Assembly (NCBI GenBank): GCA_017948555.1
Contig: JAFMYY010000004.1
Coordinates: 62,001-126,000, forward strand
From: Cesiribacteraceae bacterium YIM B00369
GTDB lineage: Bacteria > Bacteroidota > Bacteroidia > Cytophagales > Cyclobacteriaceae
Reading direction: 5' to 3'
DNA: 64,000 nt
The translations under genes were made by a program, and so were the position numbers. Shown here one piece after another: positions 1 through 10,107 of the stretch. The stretch's first letter is position 1; every line of letters begins with the position of its first letter. The notes under the pieces were generated by a model. It searched no databases. It was not told where the DNA came from and worked only from the letters and a program-made list of their open reading frames with translations.

Positions 1-1
1 T

Positions 2-895
2 GACTCTGAGCTGCTTTATATAGCCATAATTCTCAAATTAAGGGGCAGAAAAGTAATATATGATGCGCATGAAGATACACCGCTGCAAATCATGTACCAG
101 CACTGGATCCCGCGCTGGCTGAGAAAAACAGTGGCTAAATATTATTATATACTGGAAAATGTCGCCGGAAAAATTTTCGATGCCATTGTGGTTGCAGAAC
201 CGGTTATAAAAAAATATTATCCACCGGAAAAAACTGTTCTTATCAGGAATTTTCCCTTAACTGATAAGTTCACCACCTTACCCCTTCCCTGGTCAGAGCG
301 CAAAGACGCCCTGGTTTATATTGGCCTTCTGTCGAAACCCAGGGGTATAGATGAAATGGCCCGGGCAGCAGGAATAGCCAAAAAAAAGGTGAACTTTAAT
401 TTTATAGTGGGAGGAAAATTTGCACCGGTTTCTCTGCAGGAAGATTACCTTAAAAATAATGATGTAACTTTCCTGTCATGGCTTTCTCTTGATGAACTGG
501 TGTCGGTACTGAAAGAATCAAAAATCGGAATTATTATTCCGAACCCGATTGAGAGGTACCTCACCAATTATCCGGTAAAAATGTTCGAATACATGGCCGC
601 CGGCTTACCAGTTATTGCATCAAAAGCAGGGGTATCAGCAGAATTTATTGAGGAATGTAAGGGAGGAATTCTTGTGGACCCACTGAATCCTGAAGAGATA
701 GCAGAAGCGATAGAATGGTTGCTGAAGAACTCCGGAGAAGCAGAAAAAATGGGTCAAAGGGGCCGTGAGCTTGTTTTATTAAAATATAACTGGGAAGTGG
801 AATCTCAAAAGCTGATTACTCTTTACAAAAAACTGAACAGCAAAGGCAGAGAAAAAAGTCTGCCGTTAAATAATTCAAATTCCAGTTTAACCTGA
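2..895 (+). CDS. glycosyltransferase, 5'-truncated by the window edge
   Basis: The reading frame is open from base 2, so the first in-frame ATG (92) is internal and the true start lies outside the window. The visible part is the C-terminal three quarters of a GT-B fold glycosyltransferase. A DAHE-D-P segment typical of family 4 enzymes precedes the ATG. The donor-binding half has the usual pattern, with PVKMFEYMAAGLPVIAS near residue 160 of the part after ATG 92, then an acidic GGILVDP segment. It probably transfers a sugar to a lipid-linked glycan at the inner face of the membrane. Its stop overlaps the next start by one base (TGATG), so it is coupled to the flippase gene. The exact sugar cannot be told. 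Confidence 0.85.
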   Translation, partial: DSELLYIAIILKLRGRKVIYDAHEDTPLQIMYQHWIPRWLRKTVAKYYYILENVAGKIFDAIVVAEPVIKKYYPPEKTVLIRNFPLTDKFTTLPLPWSERKDALVYIGLLSKPRGIDEMARAAGIAKKKVNFNFIVGGKFAPVSLQEDYLKNNDVTFLSWLSLDELVSVLKESKIGIIIPNPIERYLTNYPVKMFEYMAAGLPVIASKAGVSAEFIEECKGGILVDPLNPEEIAEAIEWLLKNSGEAEKMGQRGRELVLLKYNWEVESQKLITLYKKLNSKGREKSLPLNNSNSSLT

Positions 896-2388
896 TGGGT
901 ATAGTCATAAGGAAAAGCCTTACTACCACTGTTTTCTCCTATTTAGGAGTGGTAATAGGGTATTTGAATATCCTGTTCTTTTTCCCGAAGTTTTTATCAA
1001 CCGAACAAATAGGCCTTTACCGGCTTGTGCTCGACTGCGCAATCCTTCTGGCGCCGTTTGCACAATCGGGAGTGATGCAGGGGGTTGTAAAATTTTACCC
1101 GACCTTTACAGTCGAAAGTAAAAGGCGGGAATTTATTCTTTTTACCCTTCTTTTCAGCCTTATATCAGCAGGCATTTTTGCTCTTATCATGATACTGCTG
1201 AAGAGCGAAATTCTGTATTTACTGAACCACCTTTTTACAAATGACACAAGAGAAGTAAGCAGATATTATGACCTGCTTCTGTACCTGATACTGGTTTTAA
1301 GTTTTATTGCTTTATATGAAGGTTTTGCAAGGGCAAATCTGGGAGTGGTCCTCGTTAATCTCCTTAAAGATGTATACATCCGTTTGCTTACTGCCATTTC
1401 TGTCTTCGTTTATTTCAGGCAGTTAATTACTTTCGAAGGCCTTATTTATAGTCTCCTTATAATTTACGGAAGTGCTGCTGTTATTTTGTTTATCCACACC
1501 ACTTTTTCCTATAAAATTTTTGCCACTCCTCATATTTCAAAAATCCGGTTCAGGGAAATGACGGATTTTATCCGGTACAGCCTTTTTATGGTTTTAAGTG
1601 CCGGCAGCAATATGGTTATAGGTAAAATAGACAGTATTATGGTAGGTGCTTTTTTAGGCCTGAGCAGCAATGGAATTTATACCACCTTATTTTTTGTGGC
1701 GGTTGTAATAGAGATGCCCAAAAGAGCCATTGTACAAATAATGATTCCGTTATATGCCAAAGCCTTTGCCGCAGATAAAATGGATGAAGTACGGAATCTT
1801 TATGCGAAATCTGCGCTCAACCAGCTGATTATTGGTTTACTCCTCTACATTGGAATAGTGGTAAACCTGCACAACCTGTTCTTTTTCATTCCTAACGGAG
1901 ATGAGTTTGCAACAGGCAAATGGGTGGTTGTTATTATCGGAGCTTCCAAAGTAACAGATATGGCGGCAGGAGCAAACGGGGAACTTATTATAATGTCGAG
2001 GCACTTCAGGTTTAACATTTACCTTGTTGCCATCCTGGCTGTTTTAACATTTGGCACCAATATGCTGTTTATTCCCAACTTTGGTCTGGAAGGTGCAGCC
2101 ATTGCCACTCTCATCAGCATCTTTGTGTTGAACCTTGTTAAACTGATTTTTATTTATAAAAAATTCAGATTCCAGCCCTTTGAATTTAACACATTAAAAA
2201 TACTGGCAATAGGTGCAGTAGCTTTCCTTGCAGGTATTTTCCTTCCTGAACTTAGCAATCACTTCCTCGATATATTTATAAGATCAGCAGTAGTCACACT
2301 TATTTTTGGCCTCCTGATTATTTCCACTAAAGTCTCTTCCGATATAAACAATTTTTTAACTGATTCCATAAAAAGGATAAAGAGGTGA
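895..2388 (+). CDS. polysaccharide flippase (Wzx/MATE-like family)
   Basis: This 497-residue protein is almost wholly hydrophobic, with about 12-14 predicted membrane helices. It has the layout of oligosaccharide flippases of the MOP superfamily, which move undecaprenyl-linked glycans across the inner membrane. The N-terminal stretch with LGVVIGYLNILFFFP, and a mid-protein MVGAFLGLSSNGIYTT stretch that ends an amphipathic segment, both resemble the Wzx/polysaccharide-biosynthesis-protein group. The start overlaps the stop of the upstream glycosyltransferase by one base, indicating one transcript. The substrate is presumably the glycan built by the neighbouring glycosyltransferases, by inference from context only. 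Confidence 0.85.
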   Translation: MGIVIRKSLTTTVFSYLGVVIGYLNILFFFPKFLSTEQIGLYRLVLDCAILLAPFAQSGVMQGVVKFYPTFTVESKRREFILFTLLFSLISAGIFALIMILLKSEILYLLNHLFTNDTREVSRYYDLLLYLILVLSFIALYEGFARANLGVVLVNLLKDVYIRLLTAISVFVYFRQLITFEGLIYSLLIIYGSAAVILFIHTTFSYKIFATPHISKIRFREMTDFIRYSLFMVLSAGSNMVIGKIDSIMVGAFLGLSSNGIYTTLFFVAVVIEMPKRAIVQIMIPLYAKAFAADKMDEVRNLYAKSALNQLIIGLLLYIGIVVNLHNLFFFIPNGDEFATGKWVVVIIGASKVTDMAAGANGELIIMSRHFRFNIYLVAILAVLTFGTNMLFIPNFGLEGAAIATLISIFVLNLVKLIFIYKKFRFQPFEFNTLKILAIGAVAFLAGIFLPELSNHFLDIFIRSAVVTLIFGLLIISTKVSSDINNFLTDSIKRIKR

Positions 2389-2425
2389 CCCGGCCAATAT
2401 AACCGGGACACTGCCTTCCAAAATT

Positions 2426-3745
2426 TTAAAGCTGGTCCTTATCCTTTACAAGGCCGTTCAGGCTATCGGCTATCAGTTTAGTCTGGTTTTTTCGTAAGTA
2501 AGCGCTATAATTAACAGGTTTGTTGCTTTTCCCTGCCCAGTAATCAGAAAACAGCATTTTAAGGTATTCTTTTACCTCCTCTTTCTGCCCGTGCGAAAAG
2601 CTTTTCCCTGCCTTTTCCTTAGCAATAATTTCTCCTGCTCCGTTGCCAGGGTCACCAATGTACAAGATGGGCCTCCCGGCGGTCAGGTATTCATACAGTT
2701 TAGCAGGAATAACCACTCTCGAGGCCACGTCTTTCTCTACCATTAACAGGAGTACTGCCGCAGTTTTATAGAGGCCGAAAACATCTTTATGGTTAATATG
2801 GGATTTAAGAATACATTTATGCTCCAGCGCCGGAAAACGGCTGATGGAATCTCTAACCGAACTGCTTATGGTTCCTGTTAAGGAAACTTCCAGCATCCCG
2901 GCAAACGCGCTGTCTTCCCTGATCAGTTCATCCAGCGCTTCCCAAAGGCTGAGGGGGTTCCTTTTTTCGTTCATTTGTCCTACATAAACAATCCTGAACT
3001 TATCCGGAGGCGATAATTGAGGATAATCAGGAGGAAGATCTTCTTCATCAACTCCGTTTAAAAGTGTTAATGATTTCCTTGCTCCTAAAAGATCAAGGTC
3101 CTCTTTTACCCCCGGGGTAGCTGCCAGAATAAGATCTGCTTCCTGCAGCACACTCCTCTCCAGTTTTTTATGCAGGTTCATGGCCGGAGAAGAAAGGTTC
3201 ATCCGATGCAGGATTTCCCATTTAGTCCATGGGTCCCTGAAATCTGCAATCCAGGGAAGCCTGGTTTTTTTCTTAAGCTTCCGGCCAATCAGGTGCATAC
3301 TATGCGGAGGCCCTGTGGTAATAATAGCTTTAATGTCATTGGATTCAATAATCCGCAGGGCAAAATCTGTAGCCGGACGCACCCAAAACAATCTTGGGTC
3401 CGGAATTAAAATATTTCCGCGCATCCAGACCATTAAATCTGACAGCAGCCCTTTCCTGCTTCCCTCCAGTGCCATTCCCCTGTTCATATTTTCCTGTCCC
3501 TTTTTACCTGAAAAGGTTTCTGCAAGTTTATAGGGCTCCCAGATAGGGATTTTAAGCACCTCTGTTTCCGGAAGGATATCTTTTTCAAGTGATGGATCCT
3601 TTAAATCGAAAAAAGGGTTTGAAGGGGTCAGGACCACGGGCTCCCAGCCCCATTCAGGCAAATATTTTGTATGCTTCAGCCAGCGCTGAACCCCTACCCC
3701 ACCACTGGGAGGCCAATAGTAGGTAATGACCAGAACCTTGTTCAT
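2426..3745 (-). CDS. glycosyltransferase, family 4-like
   Basis: The 439-residue protein starts with an acceptor-domain pattern, ITYYWPPSGGVGVQRWLK, characteristic of GT-B glycosyltransferases with a glycine-rich first loop. ITTGPPHSMHLIG and IADFRDPW follow, both common in family 4 members. The C-terminal half contains FRIVYVGQMNEKRNPL and KLYEYLTAGRPILYIGD, where the conserved acidic residue binds the donor sugar nucleotide. It converges on the flippase gene with a 37-base gap and is transcribed separately. It probably acts in cell-surface glycan synthesis; donor and acceptor are unknown. Confidence 0.85.
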   Translation of the reverse strand: MNKVLVITYYWPPSGGVGVQRWLKHTKYLPEWGWEPVVLTPSNPFFDLKDPSLEKDILPETEVLKIPIWEPYKLAETFSGKKGQENMNRGMALEGSRKGLLSDLMVWMRGNILIPDPRLFWVRPATDFALRIIESNDIKAIITTGPPHSMHLIGRKLKKKTRLPWIADFRDPWTKWEILHRMNLSSPAMNLHKKLERSVLQEADLILAATPGVKEDLDLLGARKSLTLLNGVDEEDLPPDYPQLSPPDKFRIVYVGQMNEKRNPLSLWEALDELIREDSAFAGMLEVSLTGTISSSVRDSISRFPALEHKCILKSHINHKDVFGLYKTAAVLLLMVEKDVASRVVIPAKLYEYLTAGRPILYIGDPGNGAGEIIAKEKAGKSFSHGQKEEVKEYLKMLFSDYWAGKSNKPVNYSAYLRKNQTKLIADSLNGLVKDKDQL

Positions 3746-3943
3746 ATACTTAAATTAAAAGATTTAATTTCGGTTTTGCGGTATAAGAATTTCAAACCAA
3801 GGTAAATTTACTTAATATTGAAAAATAAAAACCTAAATCTTTTAATTGAAACCAAAGTGTTGAAAATATTCCTGTTCCGGAAGGATAATGAATTATTTTC
3901 AGTACCTGAAGTTTCAGCCCACAATTAAATTTTAAAAAATCAG

Positions 3944-4915
3944 ATGAAAAAAGTAGCCGTTTTTACTTCTGGAGGAGATGCGCCAGGAATGAATGCCTGC
4001 ATAAGGGCAGTTGTGAGAGGTGCTATCTATCATGAACTGGAAATTTACGGTATCCGCTATGGATATGATGGAATGATTCGCGGCGACATATTTAAAATGT
4101 CTTCTAATTCTGTTTGTAATATTATACAAAAGGGAGGCACCATGTTAAAATCTGCCCGCAGCATGGAGTTTAAAACAAAGGAAGGCCGTAAAAAAGCATT
4201 TGAACAACTACAAAAACTTGGTATCGAAGGGATGGTAGCCATTGGCGGAGATGGTACTTTTACCGGTGCCAGCATCTTTTATGAAGAATTTGGTATTCCA
4301 ACTGTAGGCGCTCCCGGAACTATCGATAACGACCTTTATGGTACTGATTTTACCATTGGTTTTGATACAGCAGTAAATACTGCACTTGAGGCAATTGATA
4401 AGATCAGGGATACTGCTGACTCTCACGACCGTGTTTTCTTTATTGAAGTAATGGGCCGTGATTCAGGATATATTGCTATACAATCCGGTATTGGTGGCGG
4501 AGCCGAACTGGTAATGGTACCTGAAACCCTTACTTCTGTAGATGATGTGATCAGTACTCTTAAGCAGGGTTGGGATAAAGATAAAACTTCTTCTATAGTG
4601 GTAATTGCAGAAGGAGAAAAAGAAGGAAATGCACTTGAAGTAGCTGGCCAGGTAAGAGCACAACTTAAAGAGAAAGATTTACGTGTAACAACTCTGGGTC
4701 ATATTCAGCGGGGCGGAACGCCATCTGCTGCCGACAGAATTCTTGCCAGCCGCTTAGGTCTTGGAGCTATTGAAGGGCTTATGAACGGGCAGAAAAATGT
4801 TGCTGTGGGTATAGTGGATGATAAACTGGTTTATACAAACTTTATGGATGCCATCAAAAAAGAAAAGCCGCTGAACCCTGACCTGATCAGGATGGTGAAT
4901 ATTTTGAGCATTTAA
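3944..4915 (+). CDS. pfkA: ATP-dependent 6-phosphofructokinase
   Basis: The enzyme phosphorylates fructose 6-phosphate to fructose 1,6-bisphosphate, the committed step of glycolysis. The 323-residue length is normal for the bacterial homotetramer. The N-terminal TSGGDAPGMNACIRA binds ATP. GGDGTF has glycine where pyrophosphate-dependent enzymes carry aspartate, so ATP is the expected phosphoryl donor. The catalytic segment GTIDNDLYGTDFTIGFDTA and the MGRDSG motif are intact. It has its own upstream gap of 198 bases and is followed 10 bases later by a LemA-like gene, which may be co-transcribed. Confidence 0.97.
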   Translation: MKKVAVFTSGGDAPGMNACIRAVVRGAIYHELEIYGIRYGYDGMIRGDIFKMSSNSVCNIIQKGGTMLKSARSMEFKTKEGRKKAFEQLQKLGIEGMVAIGGDGTFTGASIFYEEFGIPTVGAPGTIDNDLYGTDFTIGFDTAVNTALEAIDKIRDTADSHDRVFFIEVMGRDSGYIAIQSGIGGGAELVMVPETLTSVDDVISTLKQGWDKDKTSSIVVIAEGEKEGNALEVAGQVRAQLKEKDLRVTTLGHIQRGGTPSAADRILASRLGLGAIEGLMNGQKNVAVGIVDDKLVYTNFMDAIKKEKPLNPDLIRMVNILSI

Positions 4916-4925
4916 TAAATTTTTT

Positions 4926-5399
4926 ATGGGATGGTTGCCGATAGCTTTGGCATTGGTTGGATTTGTGTTTTTTGTCTTTATTGTCAATTATAGCAGTATA
5001 AAAAGACACGAGGAAGCAATAATCCTGTCTTACTTTAATTTTTGCCAGACTGCTAAGGCACGCCATACCCTCCTTATAAACCTGAAAGAAAAGCTTCCGG
5101 ATGACAGCCCCCTTTCATTTCCGGAAAAAGATTTTAATTTAAAAAGGTATTCTGAATACCATTTTAAATTAAAGAAAGAAATGCAATCGATTGAACAAAG
5201 CCGGCAGTTGCCGTTTTTCAAACAACCCTCCTCAGCTGAATTAAGAAAAAAATATAAATCCCTCGAAGTTCTTAATCACAGACAGCACATTAATGTTAAA
5301 GTTTTTCACAGGAAAGTAAGGGAATATAACACCCTCATTACATCATGGCCTACTGCTATGGTTGCCCGTGCCACCTGTTGTAAACCATTAAAACCTTAA
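4926..5399 (+). CDS. LemA-like membrane protein, short form
   Basis: This 157-residue protein has one N-terminal membrane helix (about residues 4-22) followed by a charged, helical region. Near the C-terminus, FHRKVREYNTLITSWPTAMVA resembles the LemA-family signature in which a YN pair, an isoleucine, a proline and a VA pair recur at fixed spacing. The chain ends a few residues later with a Cys-Cys pair, so the usual LemA tail is missing or diverged. The family has no settled function. It begins 10 bases after pfkA and ends one base before the convergent miaA stop. The family assignment is tentative. Confidence 0.6.
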   Translation: MGWLPIALALVGFVFFVFIVNYSSIKRHEEAIILSYFNFCQTAKARHTLLINLKEKLPDDSPLSFPEKDFNLKRYSEYHFKLKKEMQSIEQSRQLPFFKQPSSAELRKKYKSLEVLNHRQHINVKVFHRKVREYNTLITSWPTAMVARATCCKPLKP

Positions 5400-5400
5400 A

Positions 5401-6321
5401 TTATTGGTCTGCTTCCATTTTCTTTTCAATGAAAAGAATAGCCTTACGGAGATCATCCGGGTGGAACCAGTGAAATTCAGCATCTTTCCTGAACCAGGTC
5501 AACTGCCGTTTTGCATATCGTCTTGAATTTCTCTTCAACAGGCGAATAGCCTCTTCCTTATCATATTTTCCCTCCAGATATTCAAAAATCTCTTTATACC
5601 CTACTGTTTGCAACGCATTCAGATGGCGGAGCGGAAATAACTTTCCGGCTTCTTCAAATAAACCTTCTGCAATCATCTGGTCCATCCTCTTGTCAATACG
5701 GGCATATAATTCTTCCCTGGGGCGATCCAATCCTATTCTGATGATATTAAAAGGCCGTTCAGGAAAGTTTTGCTTACGGAAGGAAGAATAAGGCTTACCC
5801 GTAGCCATGCAAACCTCAAGAGCCCGCACTATCCGTTGCGGATTTTGCCTGTCAACCTGTCCGAAGTATTCAGGATCTGAAAGCTCCAGCAAAGAAAGGA
5901 GGCTTTCCAATCCTTCTGAGCCCAGCTTTTTATTTAACTCTTTCCGAATAGCCGGCGGAACATCCGGCATTTCATCAATTCCCTGGCAAAGGGCCTGCAC
6001 ATACATACCGGACCCTCCTGCCACCACTACCTGATCATGTTGCTGAAACAGCGTTTCCAGAAGGCTTAAGGCATCTTTTTCAAACATCCCTGCATTATAT
6101 TCCTTTTCAGGAGGAAAAACATCAACAAAATGATGAGGAACAGCAGACAATTCCTCACTGTCAGGCTTTGCCGTTCCAATATTCATCTCCTTATACACCT
6201 GCCGGCTGTCTGCAGAAATAATTTCTGTACCGTAGTGCAGGGCCAGCCTGATGCTGAAATCTGTTTTCCCAACTGCGGTTGGTCCTCCCACCACTATAAG
6301 ATGCTTTTTTCCTTTTTTCAA
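5401..6321 (-). CDS. miaA: tRNA dimethylallyltransferase
   Basis: MiaA transfers a dimethylallyl group from DMAPP to N6 of adenosine 37 in tRNAs that read UNN codons. The 306-residue protein opens with the P-loop GGPTAVGKTDFS. Next comes the DSRQVYKEMNIGTAKP block, whose aspartate is catalytic, and then the GGSGMYVQAL substrate-binding motif. The QTVGYKEIFEYLEG segment and the RRYAKRQLTWFRKD tRNA-contact segment near the C-terminus are both present. It is transcribed divergently from the hybrid histidine kinase and converges on the LemA-like gene. Confidence 0.97.
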   Translation of the reverse strand: MKKGKKHLIVVGGPTAVGKTDFSIRLALHYGTEIISADSRQVYKEMNIGTAKPDSEELSAVPHHFVDVFPPEKEYNAGMFEKDALSLLETLFQQHDQVVVAGGSGMYVQALCQGIDEMPDVPPAIRKELNKKLGSEGLESLLSLLELSDPEYFGQVDRQNPQRIVRALEVCMATGKPYSSFRKQNFPERPFNIIRIGLDRPREELYARIDKRMDQMIAEGLFEEAGKLFPLRHLNALQTVGYKEIFEYLEGKYDKEEAIRLLKRNSRRYAKRQLTWFRKDAEFHWFHPDDLRKAILFIEKKMEADQ

Positions 6322-6463
6322 TATATTTCCTGTTAATATCAGACGGTAATTTAAAATAGTATAATTAAATAATTATGTCCGGCGTTCAAAAGATATACCT
6401 GTCTTTTTATAAATTGTGATTTTAAATTATTACCCTCACCGGCACCCGTATTTTGGTTGAAGA

Positions 6464-9400
6464 ATGAACGAGTTAAAGAACCTTTCAAAAGCTGAACTGC
6501 TCCAATACATCGAAGATATGAAGGAAAAAAATCATATCATGTCTGACCTCTTTGAAAAGGCCAGTGCTATGATAATGGTTTTCTCCTCCGATGGTAAAAT
6601 TTTACGGGTAAATAATGCATGGACTAAAAAGCTCGGGTATTCCGTTTACGAGTTGCAAAACCTGAAGTACAGGAACATTTTACACCCACTGGCAATAAGC
6701 ACTTTCCAGAAAAAACTTAAACAGCTGAATTCCCCTGATACGGAAGAAATTTCCATTGAAACTGTTTTTCAAAATAAACAGGCAGGAAAACTGCACGTAT
6801 CCGGAAGTATAAACAGAAATTGTAATGATAAAAAAGGCTATGAATACAGCGCCATTTTTTACGACATTTCAGACAAAGTTAAGGTAGAAAAAGCACAGAA
6901 ACTATACTATAGCATATCCGGCCTTGTGCTTAACAGCAGCAACCTTGAAGAACTTTACAGCAATATCCATAAGGAGCTTGATAACGTAATTGATGCCAAT
7001 AATTTTTACATAGCCCTTTACGAAGAAGAAAAAAGCCAGATTAAATTTTCAATTTTTTTAGATGAACATTACTCTCACCCTATTTATGACAGTTTAAGAA
7101 AAGCCGGCCGTGGCTTACCGGAATACACGATCAGGCAAAACAAACCTGTTCATATGTATAAAGAGAATATTCTGGCCCTGTTAAGCCAGGGTGAAATAGA
7201 TATAATGGGCAATATTCCCGAGGCCTGGCTGGCCGTGCCTTTCCAGCTGGATCCCCAAACCAGAGGCCTTATAGCGCTGCAATCGTATCATAACAGACAT
7301 GCTTACTCTGACAAAGACCTTGAACTTTTAAGCTTTATTTCAGGGCAGGTGGCTCTCGCCATTAAAAGCAAACTGTACGAAGAGGAAATTATCAGGCAGG
7401 CAGCACGCCTGAAGGCTATTGTACGCAGCAGCACCCACCTGATATGGACTATCAACAAAAACTATGAGCTAACCATATTCAATAACCAGCACGAAGAGGC
7501 TATCCGTGAATATTTTAGTGTAAAAATCAAGGATAAAACCAGCCTTGGAACCCCCTTTGCCAGAGATAACCGGATGCGGGACGACAATAAATTCTGGCTG
7601 GAAAAATATAAGCTTGCCTTTACCGGCAGGTCCATGCATTTCGAGGTGCTTTTGAAGGACAGGAATGGCCGTGACATCTGGAAAGAAATTTTTATCAATC
7701 CAATTTATGACAGGAACGGCACTGTAAATGAAATATCAGGTATTGCCACTGATATTACTGCTAAAAAACAGTCAGAACTGGACCTTCTTGAGAGTGAGGA
7801 AATGTTCCGGAATATTTTTAACTCCTTTCAGGATATTTATTTCCGCTGCAACATACAGGGGAATCTTACCATGATCAGCCCTTCAGTTTATGAATTATTA
7901 GGGTATGAGCCAGAGAAAGTGCTGGGGAAAAATATTACGGATTATTACCTCTATAATACGCGCATCAAGGATCTTATCCGCCAGCTGGTAAAATATAAAA
8001 GTGTCCGCAACTTTGAAGCCTCTGTTATCAAAGAAAACGGACAACTGTTGCAGTGCATCTGTAACATAAGGATCATATATGGCAAAAACGGAAAACCATC
8101 TGAGATAGAAGGAGTGGCAAGGGATATTACCGAGCTTAAAAGAACTAACCTGGAGCTCCTCCATGCCAAAGAACTGGCGGAAAGGAGCTTAAAAGTAAAA
8201 GAGAGGTTCCTGGCCAATATGAGCCACGAGATAAGAACTCCTATGAACGGAGTTATTGGTATGGTGGACCTGCTCAACAGTACGGAACTGAACAAGGAGC
8301 AGAAACATTATGTGGAAATAATAAGCAAATCCAGCCGCACGCTTCTTAATATTTTGAACGATATTCTTGACCTGAGCAAGATTGAAGCTGGTAAAATGCG
8401 AATAAGGAAAACACCACTGAAGTTGGAGGGCATAATTGATAAATTATATTCCCTGTTTTCCCAGCAGGCCAACGAACAAAGGATTAACTTTAGCTACCAC
8501 ATTGCACCGGAACTGCCAAAATTTATAATGGCCGATGAAACCAGGCTGCTGCAAATACTTTCAAACCTTACCTCCAACGCTTTAAAATTTACCGAAAAAG
8601 GCGGTAAGGTGGCAATTGAACTTACCGGAGAACACCAGGAGGACGAGGTACACCTGATAAAAGCAGAAGTAAGAGATTCAGGAATTGGTATAGAGGAGAC
8701 CCAGCTTGAAAAGCTGTTCAACAGCTTTAGTCAGGTGGATAACTCCAACACCAAGGCCTATGGCGGCACAGGATTAGGGCTGGTAATCAGTAAAGAACTT
8801 ACCCGGATGATGAACGGCCAGATTGGTGTTGAAAGTAAACCCGGAACAGGGAGCACCTTCTGGTTTACCTTTGAGGCAGAGGAAGCAGAAGCCAGTGAAT
8901 TTATTGAGCCGGAACCAGAAGAAAATTATATTTTAAAAAGCCAGTTTTTTGAAAATGACATTCCTTATGTACTTCTTGTAGATGATAACGATATAAACCG
9001 GCAGGTAGCCAGCACCATTTTATCGAAGGCTGGTTGCAGGGTTGATGTAGCCATTAATGGTTATGATGCTTTGGAAAAGGCTCAGGCCAATTCATATCAG
9101 CTTATTTTTATGGATATTCAAATGCCGGAAATGGACGGCATTACAGCTACCGTGGAAATTAAAAAGCTTGGGCTTAACCCACCCCCGGTTATTGTGGCCA
9201 TGACTGCGTATAGTATGCAGGATGAAAAAAAGAGTATTCTGGAGTCGGGCCTGGATGATTATTTGGCAAAACCAATAAAAGCAAAAAACCTGATTCAAAA
9301 GGTACAGGAATATCTGGCACCTGAAAAATTAATTCCGCAAAACAAAAAAGATAAAGTTGATCCGGAAGAAAATAAACTTGTGGAAGAAAATGATGTTATC

Positions 9401-9730
9401 ATTGAGAAAGAAGCTGTTGAGCAGTTAATAAAATGGGGAGGTTCTGAATTGCTGCAAAGTGCTTATTATGATTTCGATGAAGAAGCAGGAGAACAAATAA
9501 CTATTTGCTTAAAATCTTACACCGAACTGGATTTTCCTTCAATGATAAATAACTTGCACAGCCTTAAAGGCAGTGCCGGTACATTAGGAATTAAAAAAGT
9601 GGCCGAAACTGCTGCAGAGCTTGAAAAGCAGATTAAAGAAAAAGATTATAATTTTGTGGAGGAAAAGCTTCTCCGTCTCCAGGGAGAGTTTAATGAGTAC
9701 AAAGATTTTTTTAAAGAACAATACAATTAA
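6464..9730 (+). CDS. hybrid sensor histidine kinase with PAS, GAF, receiver and HPt domains
   Basis: This is a 1088-residue cytoplasmic multi-domain kinase with no membrane segment. In order it shows a PAS domain (about 28-135), a GAF domain (about 150-300), two further PAS domains (about 310-430 and 440-565), and a HisKA domain with His588 in MSHEIRTPMNG. An HATPase domain follows with the DSGIGI and GGTGLGL boxes, then a receiver domain with Asp884 in FMDIQMPEMDG. An HPt domain with His1032 in LHSLKGSAGTLG ends the protein. All phosphorelay residues are present, so the protein can in principle pass phosphate His-Asp-His to an outside receiver. The stand-alone receiver starts 8 bases downstream and is the obvious partner. 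The signal is unknown; tandem PAS and GAF sensors suggest a soluble ligand or redox state. Confidence 0.93.
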   Translation: MNELKNLSKAELLQYIEDMKEKNHIMSDLFEKASAMIMVFSSDGKILRVNNAWTKKLGYSVYELQNLKYRNILHPLAISTFQKKLKQLNSPDTEEISIETVFQNKQAGKLHVSGSINRNCNDKKGYEYSAIFYDISDKVKVEKAQKLYYSISGLVLNSSNLEELYSNIHKELDNVIDANNFYIALYEEEKSQIKFSIFLDEHYSHPIYDSLRKAGRGLPEYTIRQNKPVHMYKENILALLSQGEIDIMGNIPEAWLAVPFQLDPQTRGLIALQSYHNRHAYSDKDLELLSFISGQVALAIKSKLYEEEIIRQAARLKAIVRSSTHLIWTINKNYELTIFNNQHEEAIREYFSVKIKDKTSLGTPFARDNRMRDDNKFWLEKYKLAFTGRSMHFEVLLKDRNGRDIWKEIFINPIYDRNGTVNEISGIATDITAKKQSELDLLESEEMFRNIFNSFQDIYFRCNIQGNLTMISPSVYELLGYEPEKVLGKNITDYYLYNTRIKDLIRQLVKYKSVRNFEASVIKENGQLLQCICNIRIIYGKNGKPSEIEGVARDITELKRTNLELLHAKELAERSLKVKERFLANMSHEIRTPMNGVIGMVDLLNSTELNKEQKHYVEIISKSSRTLLNILNDILDLSKIEAGKMRIRKTPLKLEGIIDKLYSLFSQQANEQRINFSYHIAPELPKFIMADETRLLQILSNLTSNALKFTEKGGKVAIELTGEHQEDEVHLIKAEVRDSGIGIEETQLEKLFNSFSQVDNSNTKAYGGTGLGLVISKELTRMMNGQIGVESKPGTGSTFWFTFEAEEAEASEFIEPEPEENYILKSQFFENDIPYVLLVDDNDINRQVASTILSKAGCRVDVAINGYDALEKAQANSYQLIFMDIQMPEMDGITATVEIKKLGLNPPPVIVAMTAYSMQDEKKSILESGLDDYLAKPIKAKNLIQKVQEYLAPEKLIPQNKKDKVDPEENKLVEENDVIIEKEAVEQLIKWGGSELLQSAYYDFDEEAGEQITICLKSYTELDFPSMINNLHSLKGSAGTLGIKKVAETAAELEKQIKEKDYNFVEEKLLRLQGEFNEYKDFFKEQYN

Positions 9731-9738
9731 TTTTAACC

Positions 9739-10107
9739 ATGAGTAAAAAGGTATTAATAGCCGAAGATAGCTCTGTGATACAGAACCTGGCTAAAAAGAT
9801 TCTTCAGTTCCAGAACTACGAGATTACTGCTGTTAAGAACGGGCAACAGGTACTCGACAAATTGAATAAAGAAGATTTCGACGTAATTGTAATGGACATT
9901 AATATGCCTGTTATGGACGGAATGCAATGTGCTGAGCAAATCCGTAAGAGAGATGACGAAAAGGCCAATACTCCCATAATAGCCATTTCAGGTAATGCTA
10001 AAAACTACACAAAAGAAGATTTTGACCGGGTGGGAATTAATGAGTACCTTCCTAAACCGCTGAACTTCGATGAACTTGTTGAAAAAGTAAATTCCTACAC
10101 CCGCTAA
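9739..10107 (+). CDS. single-domain response regulator (receiver only)
   Basis: The 122-residue protein is a lone receiver domain. The N-terminal acidic pair is in IAEDSSVIQ, the phospho-acceptor Asp53 is in VIVMDINMPVMDGMQ, and the conserved Lys lies in YLPKPL. There is no output domain, so it acts by protein contact, as CheY or Spo0F-type proteins do. It lies 8 bases after the hybrid kinase and touches the next gene with no gap. The HPt domain of the kinase is its likely phosphate donor, by inference from the order. Confidence 0.93.
   Translation: MSKKVLIAEDSSVIQNLAKKILQFQNYEITAVKNGQQVLDKLNKEDFDVIVMDINMPVMDGMQCAEQIRKRDDEKANTPIIAISGNAKNYTKEDFDRVGINEYLPKPLNFDELVEKVNSYTR

Noticed and set aside
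2389-2407. CCCGG/CCGGG hairpin between the flippase and the convergent glycosyltransferase
   Set aside because: Only a 5-bp stem and no T tract on either side; too weak to call a terminator.
3170-3533. Plus-strand frames within the glycosyltransferase gene
   Set aside because: They overlap the well-supported minus-strand gene and show no domain.
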